Shown here one piece after another: positions 1 through 8,036 of a stretch of DNA of 64,000 nt. Position numbers and translations under genes: made by a program. This stretch comes from Bacillus weihaiensis (GTDB taxonomy: Bacteria; Bacillota; Bacilli; Bacillales; Bacillaceae). The stretch lies in contig NZ_CP016020.1 in the NCBI RefSeq assembly GCF_001889165.1, forward strand, positions 2,516,501 to 2,580,500, read 5' to 3'. The notes beneath the pieces are model-generated. The model saw only the letters and a list, made by a program, of their open reading frames with translations, was not told where the DNA came from and made no database searches. Within the stretch, counting starts at the first letter, position 1. Each line of letters begins with the position of its first letter.

Positions 1-647
1 TTTCATTTTCTTTTTCGTAGTATGATTAGTCTTAGGTTCTCGTTTTCAAATCGCTTTCAAAGAGTCTTTGTAAATCTTATTTAGTTTTTTATATAGTATG
101 TGTAATAAAATTAAGATGGAACTAAACGTATGAAATTGTGTATATACCTAATTTATACCACCAGTTTCCTACCTTAAAACGTAACATCTATTTATTTTAT
201 AGGATTAGTACACTATCTCTTCAAATCTATCTCTTCATTTCTTACTATTTCCAGTGAACGATTATAGTAACAAGTTCATCATTAAGGGAACCCTATGATA
301 CATTGAGGTATAGGTTTAACTGTTTACCTAACATTTTTTCTTCCTTTCATTTGCGACCATGTTCTTCGGATCTGTTTGAGGCTTTTCCTTTTGGGTTGCA
401 TGATCTTTTGCTTAAAAATTTGCGGATAAATAATAAACAGTATTATCTGAAATAACACCTTCTATGATCGCTTAATGAATTGAGCTCCTTTCCAAGAGAT
501 TGTTTCCTTATAAATAGGTTATTTGAACGAAAACTATTTAAGATAGCCTCAAGTTTACGAAAATAGTCAAAATTTAAAGGGTCTCTAAATTAAGTAGGTC
601 TGTGTTTCTTTAAAATAAGTATTTATGAAATTGATTCAGGTATGCAT
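1..647. other. Intergenic region, no intact gene
   Basis: Very AT-rich stretch before the yktB promoter with no convincing gene. On the minus strand around 345-415 there is a short open frame reading AKDHATQKEKPQTDPKNMV, charged and SASP-like in composition, but a TAA lies directly before it and no start codon or ribosome site is present. It may be a decayed small gene or chance. Nothing else is recognisable. Confidence 0.5.
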
Positions 648-676
648 TTGTCAAATTCTATCCTGTAGATTATAAT
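648..676 (+). promoter_or_regulatory. SigA-type promoter of yktB
   Basis: TTGTCA (648-653), a 17-base spacer and a perfect TATAAT (671-676), 42 bases before the yktB start. Seen directly; assignment to SigA follows the consensus. Confidence 0.65.
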
Positions 677-717
677 TATTATTATATAATAAAGAAATCA
701 ATTGGAGGCTCTAAAGA

Positions 718-1335
718 ATGAATTTTGAAGGATTTACTCAACAGGATTTTGAAACATTCACTATTGAAGGTTTAGATGAAAGAATGGAAGCCATTCGCGG
801 CAGAATTCAACCTAAATTTAATGAAGTAGGACAATTATTAACGGACGATCTTTCTAGCATGCTTCAAAATGAAATGTTCTTGCATATAGCTAAGCACGCA
901 AGAAGAACGGTTAATCCACCTAAGGACACGTGGCTCGCCATTGCTGCTAATAAAAGAGGATATAAACAACACCCTCATTTTCAAGTAGGTTTGTTTGATG
1001 ACCACCTCTTCATATGGCTAGCATTTATCTATGAATTACCGAACAAGGAAAAAATCGCTACAAACTTCCTAGATAATATTGATTTAATTAAGCAAGCTAC
1101 AAACCAAGAATTTTACATTTCTTTAGATCACACAAAGAAGGATGCTAAGCCTATTCAAGAGGTAGACTTGGAGAGTTCTTTAGAACGATTTAAAAACGTT
1201 AAAAAAGCGGAGTTTCTTATAGGTAGACACTTTGATGCTAATGACCCAATTGTGAAGGATGGAGAAAAACTTTATCATACCATTCGTGATACATACGAGG
1301 CATTACTACCATTATACAAGCTCTCTTTTAAGTAA
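718..1335 (+). CDS. yktB: DUF1054 / UPF0637 family protein YktB
   Basis: A 205-residue soluble protein matching the YktB (DUF1054) family in length and sequence, e.g. the start MNFEGFTQQDFETFTIEGLD and the conserved NPPKDTW and YEALLPLYK stretches. The biochemical role of the family is unknown. The ATG follows a GGAGG ribosome site with good spacing and a clear promoter lies at 648-676. It converges on yktA, as expected for this neighbourhood in Bacillus. No signal peptide or membrane segment is seen. Identity is confident, function is not. Confidence 0.9.
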   Translation: MNFEGFTQQDFETFTIEGLDERMEAIRGRIQPKFNEVGQLLTDDLSSMLQNEMFLHIAKHARRTVNPPKDTWLAIAANKRGYKQHPHFQVGLFDDHLFIWLAFIYELPNKEKIATNFLDNIDLIKQATNQEFYISLDHTKKDAKPIQEVDLESSLERFKNVKKAEFLIGRHFDANDPIVKDGEKLYHTIRDTYEALLPLYKLSFK

Positions 1336-1447
1336 ACGAGCTCATAGGGCTTAGATAATGTGCAAAGGTATTGTAAATAGTACAGACCATCTTATAATTT
1401 GTATAACCTTTCTTATAACTATACTATGGTAAATTCATCTCATTAAA

Positions 1448-1476
1448 AAACCGTCCTATTATTTATAGGGCGGTTT
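1448..1476. terminator. Terminator between yktB and yktA
   Basis: Stem AAACCGTCCTAT / ATAGGGCGGTTT with a short loop; read on the minus strand it is followed by a T-run, so it mainly terminates yktA. The stem overlaps the last codons and the stop of yktA (1459-1461), so the 3' end of the gene doubles as the terminator arm. Confidence 0.75.
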
Positions 1477-1752
1477 CGATTGAGCAGTCATTTTTATTTT
1501 TTCAGATTCTACTTCCTTCGCTTTTTTCATTACACGGTAAGCAGAATAACCGCTTACTTCTTCAAATTCACTGCAAATTGTTTTTTCTTCTGCTTTACTC
1601 GGTACAATTTCTTTAAAGCGACGATATACTTTCATTAATTGCTCACGGTCGATACCATTTTCATAGGCTTTTTCTATGCATTCAAAAAATTGAATAGCAT
1701 CAACCGTTTCCTCTGTACTCCATTCTAATGAAATTGGATATTGATATTCCAT
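1459..1752 (-). CDS. yktA: UPF0223 family protein YktA
   Basis: A 97-residue acidic, helical protein of the UPF0223 family. The [12 protein letters not shown] and [15 protein letters not shown] stretches match YktA of Bacillus. The start is placed at the ATG giving [12 protein letters not shown], preceded by AAAGGA; a longer frame begins 12 codons upstream but does not fit the family's N-terminus. Function is unknown. The gene converges on yktB and its 3' end lies inside the terminator stem. It may share a transcript with the nitronate monooxygenase-like gene upstream (88-base gap). Confidence 0.85.
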   Translation of the reverse strand: MEYQYPISLEWSTEETVDAIQFFECIEKAYENGIDREQLMKVYRRFKEIVPSKAEEKTICSEFEEVSGYSAYRVMKKAKEVESEKIKMTAQSKPPYK

Positions 1753-1839
1753 GTTGTCACAATCCTTTCCTACTACAAGATCTTTCATTTATTTCGTTAT
1801 TTTATACACGTCGATGTTTAATTGCAAGCATCTACTACA

Positions 1840-2799
1840 CTACTTACTCCATTTTCTTCTTATTCCTTCTGCGTCATTAACAATGTTACTAAAAAGGTCT
1901 TGAACGGTTGGTATATCTTTAATTAACCCCATCACTTGACCTGCCCACGCAAAGCCATCATCCATATTTCCATCATATATGTACTTTTTATTAGCGCTTC
2001 CACTAATATAATCTTTTAGTTCATCATACCCTCCACCGTTTCTTTCTATTTCTAAAATTTTTTCAGTCCACTTATTTGAAATCGCACGTGCTGGAGCACC
2101 GATCATCTTCTTAATCACGACTGTACTATTTTCATCCCCATTTACTAACGCTGATTTATATGTTTCATGAGCATGGATGCACTCCTTTGTCGCAATGAAT
2201 CTTGTACCCATTTCAATACCTTCTGCCCCTAAACTTAAGGCAGCCATTAACCCTCTGCCATCGCCAATTCCGCCCGATGCAATGACTGGGATCGAAACAG
2301 AATCAACTACTTGAGGTACTAATACCATTGTACCAATATCATGTCTACCTAAGTGTCCTCCACCTTCTTGACCAACAACCATCACCGCATCTGCTCCTAA
2401 GGCCTCCGCTTTAACCGCTTGTCTTTTGGCTGCTACTAAAACAAGTTTTTTACTATTTGTCCCTTTAAGTAACTCAAATATAGGTGCTGGATTACCTCCA
2501 GTCATCGAAATAACAGGTACTTCTTCATCAATGGCTACCCTAACTAAATCTTCATATCCTCTGCCGTGCTGACCTATTGCAAAATTAACACCAAATGGTC
2601 GATTTGTCATCGTTCTAATCTTCCTAATCTCACCTCTTAACGCATTAGCAGATCTTAATGACATAGCTGTAATTTGTCCTAATCCTCCAGCATTTGAAAC
2701 AGCTGCTGCAAGTTCGGCATATGCTAAGTAAGCTAACCCACCTTGAATAATTGGATACTTAATTGACAATAATTCCGTTACACGTGTTTTCCAGTCCAT
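1840..2799 (-). CDS. Nitronate monooxygenase / FabK-like flavoprotein
   Basis: A 319-residue TIM-barrel FMN enzyme of the nitronate monooxygenase family, which includes 2-nitropropane dioxygenase and FabK-type enoyl-ACP reductases. Diagnostic stretches are the N-terminal YPIIQGGLAYLA, the loop QEGGGHLGRHD near residues 145-155, and the FMN-phosphate motif GGIGDGRG with GAEGIEMGTRF near 176-202. Known members oxidise alkyl nitronates; paralogues reduce enoyl-ACP, so the substrate cannot be fixed here. Start ATG follows GGGGGAG. It is an insertion relative to the B. subtilis order, where yktA directly neighbours speA. Confidence 0.85.
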   Translation of the reverse strand: MDWKTRVTELLSIKYPIIQGGLAYLAYAELAAAVSNAGGLGQITAMSLRSANALRGEIRKIRTMTNRPFGVNFAIGQHGRGYEDLVRVAIDEEVPVISMTGGNPAPIFELLKGTNSKKLVLVAAKRQAVKAEALGADAVMVVGQEGGGHLGRHDIGTMVLVPQVVDSVSIPVIASGGIGDGRGLMAALSLGAEGIEMGTRFIATKECIHAHETYKSALVNGDENSTVVIKKMIGAPARAISNKWTEKILEIERNGGGYDELKDYISGSANKKYIYDGNMDDGFAWAGQVMGLIKDIPTVQDLFSNIVNDAEGIRRKWSK

Positions 2800-2975
2800 C
2801 TCTCACTCCCCCTATCATTTGTTATTCTCTCCTCTTACAGAATATCCTCTTTATAAATAGGAAACGCTTTAAAGTAAACACTATTAGTATTCTCACCTAA
2901 ACTAATTGACTCACATAGCCCTAAATGAAGGTGCACCATAGCTTGTGAAACTCCTACTATAAATCACACTTTTTA
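2800..2975. other. Divergent intergenic region
   Basis: Region between the divergent nitronate monooxygenase-like gene and the speA promoter. A GGAAACGCTTTAAA stretch near 2862 resembles half of a cre site but misses consensus at several positions. No other feature seen. Confidence 0.3.
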
Positions 2976-3004
2976 TTGACTCATATTCTCTATAAAGGTA
3001 TAAT
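2976..3004 (+). promoter_or_regulatory. SigA-type promoter of speA
   Basis: TTGACT (2976-2981), a 17-base spacer and a perfect TATAAT (2999-3004). It implies a leader of about 185 bases before the TTG start of speA, long enough to hold a regulatory structure, though I recognise no known riboswitch in it. Confidence 0.7.
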
Positions 3005-3198
3005 TCATTTGTTTTAATAAATATACAAAGTTCGACACGCATGCAAATCTTGATCTTTTCCACACGTACTTCTAAGAAGAACTATAATTAATCGGGTTGC
3101 ATGGTTGAAATGAAAATGAAAACAAGTAAAAACTGATTGGCATCAAATCCGTATTTTACCTAAATATTTATTTTTTGAAAAAGAAGGTGGGAAGTAAA

Positions 3199-4671
3199 TT
3201 GTTACAAAATGAAACACCATTATTCACAGGATTGATTGAGCATGCGAAAAAAAATCCTATACAATTTCACATTCCTGGTCATAAAAAAGGCGCAGGAATA
3301 GACCCTGAATTTAGAAATTTTATCGGGGACAATGCATTATCAATTGATTTAATAAATATCGGACCTTTAGATGATTTACATGCACCTAAAGGAATGATAA
3401 AAAAGGCACAGGAATTGGCAGCAGAAGCCTTCGGTGCTGATCACACATTTTTCTCTGTACAAGGAACTAGTGGCGCTATTATGACGATGGTAATGGCTGT
3501 ATGCGGACCTGGAGACAAGATTATTGTCCCTCGTAACGTTCATAAATCTGTCATGTCTGCCATTGTATTCTCAGGAGCAACCCCGATTTTCATTCATCCA
3601 GAAATTGATAAAAAATTAGGAATTTCTCATGGCATTACAAACGATGCAGTTGAGAAGGCTTTAATGCAGCACCCAGATGCAAAGGGTGTACTTGTTATTA
3701 ATCCTACATACTTTGGTATCTCTGCTGACCTGAAGAGAATTGTTGAAATTGCCCACTCTTACTCAGTTCCAGTATTGGTAGATGAAGCACATGGAGTACA
3801 CATACACTTCCATGAAGATCTTCCACTAAGCGCAATGCAAGCAGGTGCTGATATGGCAGCTACTAGTGTACATAAGCTTGGTGGATCTATGACTCAAAGC
3901 TCAGTATTAAATGTTAGAGAAGGTCTCGTATCACCTCAACGCGTTCAATCTATATTGAGCATGATGACAACAACTTCAACCTCTTACTTATTATTAGCGT
4001 CCTTAGATGTTGCTCGCAAACGCCTAGCAACAGAGGGCAAAGAGTTAATTGAAAAAACAATTACACTTGCTAATGAAACGAGAAATAGAATTAATGGAAT
4101 TCCTAAACTTCATTGTATAGGTAAAGAAATTCTAGGGACAAAAGCAACCTTTGATTTTGATCCTACTAAGCTTATTATCCCTGTATATGAATTAGGAATT
4201 ACGGGCTACGATGTAGAAAATTGGTTAAGAGAAAAGTACTCAATTGAAGTTGAGCTATCAGATCTCTACAATATATTATGCATCATCACTCCAGGAGATA
4301 CGAAGCAAGATGTTGACACGCTGGTTCATGCACTTCAAGAATTATCAAGTAACATAACCTCAGAAAGTGTGATTGATAATAAAGAGAGAATATATTTGCC
4401 AGATATTCCCGTATTAGCTCTTACACCTCGAGATGCATTTTATGCAGAAACAGAAATTATTCCTTTTGAAGAATCTGAAGGACGAATAATTGCTGAATTT
4501 GTTATGGTATACCCACCTGGTATTCCAATTTTTATTCCGGGTGAAATCATAACAAAGGATAATTTAGTGTATATCAAAAAGAACCTTGAAGTTGGACTCC
4601 CAGTTCAAGGACCAGAAGATCCTTCCTTAAATCAAATTCGTGTCATTAAGGAACATAAGGCCATACGATAA
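3199..4671 (+). CDS. speA: Arginine decarboxylase SpeA (PLP enzyme)
   Basis: A group III PLP-dependent decarboxylase of the Orn/Lys/Arg family, about 490 residues as in B. subtilis SpeA, which converts arginine to agmatine for spermidine synthesis. Near-identical stretches include PIQFHIPGHKKGAG, DDLHAPKG, the PLP-lysine region ATSVHKLGGS and the C-terminal FVMVYPPGIPIFIPGE. I place the start at TTG 3199, because GAAGGTGGG lies just before it and the product then begins LQNETPLFTG like its homologues; an in-frame TTG 24 bases earlier has no site. A SigA promoter lies 195 bases upstream. It converges on the SR1-like RNA. Confidence 0.93.
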   Translation: MLQNETPLFTGLIEHAKKNPIQFHIPGHKKGAGIDPEFRNFIGDNALSIDLINIGPLDDLHAPKGMIKKAQELAAEAFGADHTFFSVQGTSGAIMTMVMAVCGPGDKIIVPRNVHKSVMSAIVFSGATPIFIHPEIDKKLGISHGITNDAVEKALMQHPDAKGVLVINPTYFGISADLKRIVEIAHSYSVPVLVDEAHGVHIHFHEDLPLSAMQAGADMAATSVHKLGGSMTQSSVLNVREGLVSPQRVQSILSMMTTTSTSYLLLASLDVARKRLATEGKELIEKTITLANETRNRINGIPKLHCIGKEILGTKATFDFDPTKLIIPVYELGITGYDVENWLREKYSIEVELSDLYNILCIITPGDTKQDVDTLVHALQELSSNITSESVIDNKERIYLPDIPVLALTPRDAFYAETEIIPFEESEGRIIAEFVMVYPPGIPIFIPGEIITKDNLVYIKKNLEVGLPVQGPEDPSLNQIRVIKEHKAIR

Positions 4672-4680
4672 GCTAACTTA

Positions 4681-4718
4681 AGAAAGTGGATGAAGCTAAA
4701 AGCTTACATCCACTTTCT
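4681..4718 (+). terminator. Terminator of speA
   Basis: Perfect 12-bp stem AGAAAGTGGATG / CATCCACTTTCT immediately after the speA stop, followed by TCCTTT. Confidence 0.85.
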
Positions 4719-4749
4719 TCCTTTACCTAAGTTTTGCTTACCTAGAAAA

Positions 4750-4790
4750 AATAAGAAAAGCACTCAATGCCATTTATAGCTTGAGCGCTT
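4750..4790 (-). terminator. Terminator of the SR1-like RNA
   Basis: Minus-strand stem AAGCGCTCAA / TTGAGTGCTT (one G-U pair) with a 13-base loop followed by TTTTCTTATTTTTT. Matches the 3' end expected for an sRNA. Confidence 0.8.
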
Positions 4791-4823
4791 CAATCCCCTA
4801 TGCTTTCCTTCTATGATAACCCC

Positions 4824-4964
4824 TTATTTAACTTTAACAGATACTCTTGATTGCTTTTGATCACCACAGTTATGATGATTACATTGACCATAAAGTGTTG
4901 TCACTTTTTCCCCTTCAATATGACCAATAGTAGAGTTGCAGTGTTGACAAATGATTGTTCCCAT
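4824..4964 (-). CDS. sr1P: GapA-binding peptide SR1P
   Basis: A 46-residue peptide beginning MGTIICQHCN and containing GEKVTTLYGQC. It has the Cys-x-x-Cys and later Cys pairs of SR1P, the peptide encoded by SR1 in B. subtilis, where it binds glyceraldehyde-3-phosphate dehydrogenase GapA and promotes its interaction with RNase J1. The RNase J1 gene rnjA is in this same window at 22.8 kb. GAAAAGGGG gives 7-base spacing to this ATG; an ATG two codons earlier is too close to the site. The gene is too short for routine ORF calling and a shadow frame covers it on the other strand. Confidence 0.85.
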   Translation of the reverse strand: MGTIICQHCNSTIGHIEGEKVTTLYGQCNHHNCGDQKQSRVSVKVK

Positions 4965-5013
4965 CTTCATACCCCTTTTCAATCAAGAATAGCACTCTCA
5001 AAGTCTCCCACAT

Positions 5014-5028
5014 TTGAAAGCGTTTTAC
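5014..5028 (-). promoter_or_regulatory. cre-like site in the sr1 leader
   Basis: Plus-strand TGAAAGCGTTTTACA. It carries the central AANCG core and near-palindromic flanks, but the right half is offset by one base from the TGWAANCGNTNWCA consensus. It sits just downstream of the sr1 promoter, a position where CcpA would block elongation. A weak to moderate match. Confidence 0.45.
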
Positions 5029-5041
5029 ATTTGTTATCTTT

Positions 5042-5070
5042 ATATTAATATGTCACATTTAATTCGTCAA
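5042..5070 (-). promoter_or_regulatory. SigA-type promoter of sr1
   Basis: Minus strand TTGACG (5065-5070), a 17-base spacer and TAATAT (5042-5047). Located about 80 bases before the SR1P start. Confidence 0.75.
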
Positions 5071-5089
5071 GTGTTATATTGTATAACAC
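5071..5089. promoter_or_regulatory. CcpN-type operator upstream of sr1
   Basis: Perfect 8-bp arms GTGTTATA / TATAACAC around a 3-base centre, directly adjoining the -35 box. On the minus strand TGTGTTATACA fits TRTGHYATAYW, the CcpN motif as I recall it from the gapB, pckA and sr1 promoters, at all 11 positions; the other strand fits at 10 of 11. CcpN represses sr1 in B. subtilis. Confidence 0.65.
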
Positions 5090-5218
5090 ATTTAATTTTT
5101 TTATCCATTTTTCATCTTAATTACTCTCTTACACATCTTTATGTAAGGCTCTTTTCTTAAATTTCATTTTACTTTTACTACTTTTAAACGTAACCCTCAT
5201 GCTCCTTACATTAATAAA

Positions 5219-5251
5219 GCCGCATATCATGTCATCTTCATGATATGCGGC
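5219..5251 (-). terminator. Terminator of the small TPR-like gene
   Basis: Stem GCCGCATATCATG / CATGATATGCGGC with a short loop, followed on the minus strand by CTTTATT, 20 bases after the stop at 5272. Confidence 0.8.
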
Positions 5252-5271
5252 AGAAAGCATGAGGAAGAGGA

Positions 5272-5730
5272 TTATTTCACACGTTTCTTTGCTGTTTCTA
5301 AATCCTTTAATATCGAATCATACGTCGCTTTCGAGAGGATACTTGAATCCTTTTTATAGCTTTCGATTAGGTATTCAAAATCTTCTATTGTAGTAGCTGT
5401 TCTATGAAAAACTGATTCAGGCATTCTTAGACATACATTACCTCTTAAAATACGAACAGTAATGTTCGTAGGCTCTTTAGTAACAGCCTGATCTAATAAA
5501 GAAAGTCCCTCTAAAGCATACTTCTTCTTATCTTTAGGTATTGGTGTATCTCTCGCTAGTAAGGCGGTAGCACTGGCATAATAAGCTAGTGCCTCAACAT
5601 TATTTTGATTCTCTTTACTAAGTTCCTTTAGGCGCTCATAAGCCTCTTGTGAAGCTTTACGATTTCCTTTTACAGCCTTATGGTAAGTATTAATCGCTTC
5701 CTGAAAACGTTCATTCCAACTTGCAGTCAT
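5272..5730 (-). CDS. TPR-like helical protein, one repeat unit
   Basis: I do not recognise a named family. The 152-residue product is cytosolic and all-helical with a TPR-like pattern (EALAYYASATALL, ALEGLSLLDQAVTKEPTN). Near residues 107-122 it carries MPESVFHRTATTIEDFEYL, a signature found twice, with a third variant, in the larger neighbouring paralogue. It corresponds to one repeat unit of that protein. Start ATG follows TGGAG. Same strand as the larger gene, 197 bases downstream of it, so the two may share a transcript. Partner binding is plausible from the fold; the function is unknown. Confidence 0.7.
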   Translation of the reverse strand: MTASWNERFQEAINTYHKAVKGNRKASQEAYERLKELSKENQNNVEALAYYASATALLARDTPIPKDKKKYALEGLSLLDQAVTKEPTNITVRILRGNVCLRMPESVFHRTATTIEDFEYLIESYKKDSSILSKATYDSILKDLETAKKRVK

Positions 5731-5927
5731 TACTCATCACTCCATTATCTTTTTTCGATTATGTGATGTTCCTATTGCCAATTCACAGCTTCCTAATTAC
5801 TAAATTAAAGGAATTTATCTTTCCGTTAAGAAGACACAATATGATTTAAAGGTAAAATACATGGTTAAATCAACTATCTTAAACATTTCTCTCCATTCAC
5901 ATGTTGAATATAAGCCCTACAAAACGT

Positions 5928-7673
5928 CTACTTAACGCCTTTCATTTGAAGAAATACTTGATAGATCATCTCTTCATCTTCTTTTTTCAGGATTTCCCAC
6001 ACTTCCTTCGCTTTATGAACGAAATGTTTTCTTTCATAAACAGTTCCAAGATCTGCTAAAATTTTCAGGTATTTATGCTTTGAAAGTTTTATTTTCCCTT
6101 CATGCTCTCTATAGAGAGCACAAATCATTTCAAAATCTTCAATGATTTTGTCATTGTTGTGGAAAAAGCTGTCAGGTAATTGAAACTCAATATATGCTCT
6201 TTTAATATACAAATCAATAAGCTCAAAGTTATTCTTCGGTAATGCAGTAGCCAACTTCTTTAGACCTTTTATTGTTTGGCTAAATAAATCATTCGGATCC
6301 TCATTGAATTTTCCTAACAATGTTAGAGAGGCAGCATAATAAAATTTGGCAATTGCACATGTAGGGTTTGCTTTTGTAGCTAATTCCCATATTTCAACAG
6401 ATTGCTTTGCAGCCTTTTTATTACCTAATACGCCAAATCGATGAATTATTTTCCCTTTTTCATATAATTCTTTTACATCTGAAGTGGTGGATACGTGGAA
6501 ATCTTCACTTGTAAAGGCGTCAACAAGTTCTTTCGCTTCTTTTTTAGTCGATGATTCTGTTGATAGCTGAAGTAGTTTATTCCAGCTCTCTACAGCTTCT
6601 TCGACCATATTAAGAGTCACTAAGCTCTTTCCTAATAGTAAGAGAATTTCCTCATACTGAGAAACAGAAAAGATTCGATAGTCTTTTTCATATTGCGTCG
6701 CTAAGTATTGAAAATCCCTTGCTGCAGTTGACGTTCGGAAGAAGAAGAACTCAGGTAACCTATAGCTTTGTAATGCTCTTATCATGCGAATTTCATAAAG
6801 CTCTGGGTATTCACTCACCAACTGATCTAAGGTTTGAGATGTTTTAATAGCCGTCATAAATAGTTCTACATAACCCGTTGCTTGATTTGCTACTTTCATT
6901 GCTAAACAATGAGTCATGTACGCTTGAATAATTGGGTTTTCGTGCTTTTGCTTTTGAATCGCATTTAATTCATTTAGTGCATGATATAGAGCCACTTCAT
7001 CTCCATGAACTGCTTGTTTATAGTATTCTACTAAAGTAGGATTGGTAGATGGTAGTTCATTGATATCTACTGTCTTCCCTTTATTTTGGTCACTATTATT
7101 TAAAGCAGGGAGTTGATAATCAGGATCTTTCTCTTTTACTTTTTCCGCATATGCTCTTGCCATATCTAGTTTATTTACTCTTTCGTATGCTTTCACTAAT
7201 CCCTTCATTACATCTATGAGTAATGATGATGGGATAGCACTTGGGTTCTCTGAATGCACTGATATCATATACTCAAAGTCTTCTATTGCGGTTTGAGTCC
7301 TTCTAAATCGATTTTCTGGTAGATTTATCGCTACATTCGCTCTTAGCATTCTGATTAATGGATTCGTCGGATCTTTTAACACTGCTACATCCATCATCTT
7401 TAACCCTTCATTCGCATATTTTCCTTTTTCTCTTAAATCTACTTCATCTCTAGCAAGCATCATCTTAACGGCCCCTAAATATGCCATTACTTCTGTGTTT
7501 GACGGATCTTCTTCTAGAAGTGACTTAAAAAGAGTATGCGCTTTACTTGCCGTTTTCTCCCCTTTAATGGAGCGATAGTATAATTCAAGAGCCACATCAA
7601 ACGGTTCAAGATCATCTTCATTTTCTTCAAGTGTTTTATCTATTTCTTTTTTTCTCTTCTTATTTTCTCCCAT
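5928..7673 (-). CDS. TPR-like helical protein with three internal repeat units
   Basis: A 581-residue cytosolic helical protein without signal peptide. Three units of about 150-170 residues are visible, at roughly 20-190, 205-365 and 385-575. Each has a helical pair resembling TPR and a motif of the type LPE-x-F-x-RT-x-AIEDFEYM: LPENRFRRTQTAIEDFEYM in unit 1, LPEFFFFRTSTAARDFQYL in unit 2, and the more divergent LPDSFFHNNDKIIEDFEMI in unit 3. The downstream 152-residue protein is a single such unit. Start is at the ATG giving MGENKKRKKE after GGAGGT; the open frame extends 54 codons further upstream without a site. Role unknown. It lies between SR1 and a BCCT transporter, which gives no functional clue. 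Confidence 0.75.
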   Translation of the reverse strand: MGENKKRKKEIDKTLEENEDDLEPFDVALELYYRSIKGEKTASKAHTLFKSLLEEDPSNTEVMAYLGAVKMMLARDEVDLREKGKYANEGLKMMDVAVLKDPTNPLIRMLRANVAINLPENRFRRTQTAIEDFEYMISVHSENPSAIPSSLLIDVMKGLVKAYERVNKLDMARAYAEKVKEKDPDYQLPALNNSDQNKGKTVDINELPSTNPTLVEYYKQAVHGDEVALYHALNELNAIQKQKHENPIIQAYMTHCLAMKVANQATGYVELFMTAIKTSQTLDQLVSEYPELYEIRMIRALQSYRLPEFFFFRTSTAARDFQYLATQYEKDYRIFSVSQYEEILLLLGKSLVTLNMVEEAVESWNKLLQLSTESSTKKEAKELVDAFTSEDFHVSTTSDVKELYEKGKIIHRFGVLGNKKAAKQSVEIWELATKANPTCAIAKFYYAASLTLLGKFNEDPNDLFSQTIKGLKKLATALPKNNFELIDLYIKRAYIEFQLPDSFFHNNDKIIEDFEMICALYREHEGKIKLSKHKYLKILADLGTVYERKHFVHKAKEVWEILKKEDEEMIYQVFLQMKGVK

Positions 7674-8036
7674 GTACCTAGCTGACCTCCAATCAAAAAT
7701 ATGAATTGATTCTTTTCTAAAAACACAGTGATAATTTATGAAAAAAAGGAAAAGAAGTGCTTTAAAACGATAAATAGTATGAATTCGTCTACGTACAAAT
7801 TGACTGAGGATATAAACTGAATGGGAAATAATCACTTAGAACAAAAACTCTTTACACATTTGACTCAATTTTCTCAAATCAGGCCAAGTGGTAAAAAAAG
7901 AATAGTAAAAAAGGTCGTATAGTTTAAGCCACTATGCTTCACTATATAGAGGAGGATCGTTAGAATTATTTTCATGTGCACATTTTTAGAGAAAGATTAA
8001 ATATGAAAGATATAAAGGAGGAACAAGATCTACAAT

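Larger units (their letters stand above)
4750..5036 (-). ncRNA. sr1: SR1-like dual-function regulatory RNA
   Basis: Transcript inferred from the promoter at 5042-5070 to the terminator at 4750-4790, about 285 nt. It encodes the SR1P peptide. In B. subtilis SR1 is a base-pairing RNA acting on ahrC mRNA and also the mRNA for SR1P; it lies between pdhD and speA and is repressed by CcpN and CcpA under glycolytic conditions. Here it sits in the same speA-pdhD interval, convergent to speA, with a CcpN-type operator and a cre-like site. The peptide and control region are seen directly; the base-pairing role is inferred by homology only. The 5' end is estimated. Confidence 0.75.

Noticed and set aside
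345-415. Small charged ORF AKDHATQKEKPQTDP on the minus strand
   Set aside because: No start codon: a stop lies directly before the open stretch. At most a decayed gene.
3005-3198. Possible riboswitch in the speA leader
   Set aside because: No match to known riboswitch cores is visible; only the length is suggestive.
4851-5048. 65-residue plus-strand frame
   Set aside because: It is the antisense shadow of sr1P and its promoter; no ribosome site.
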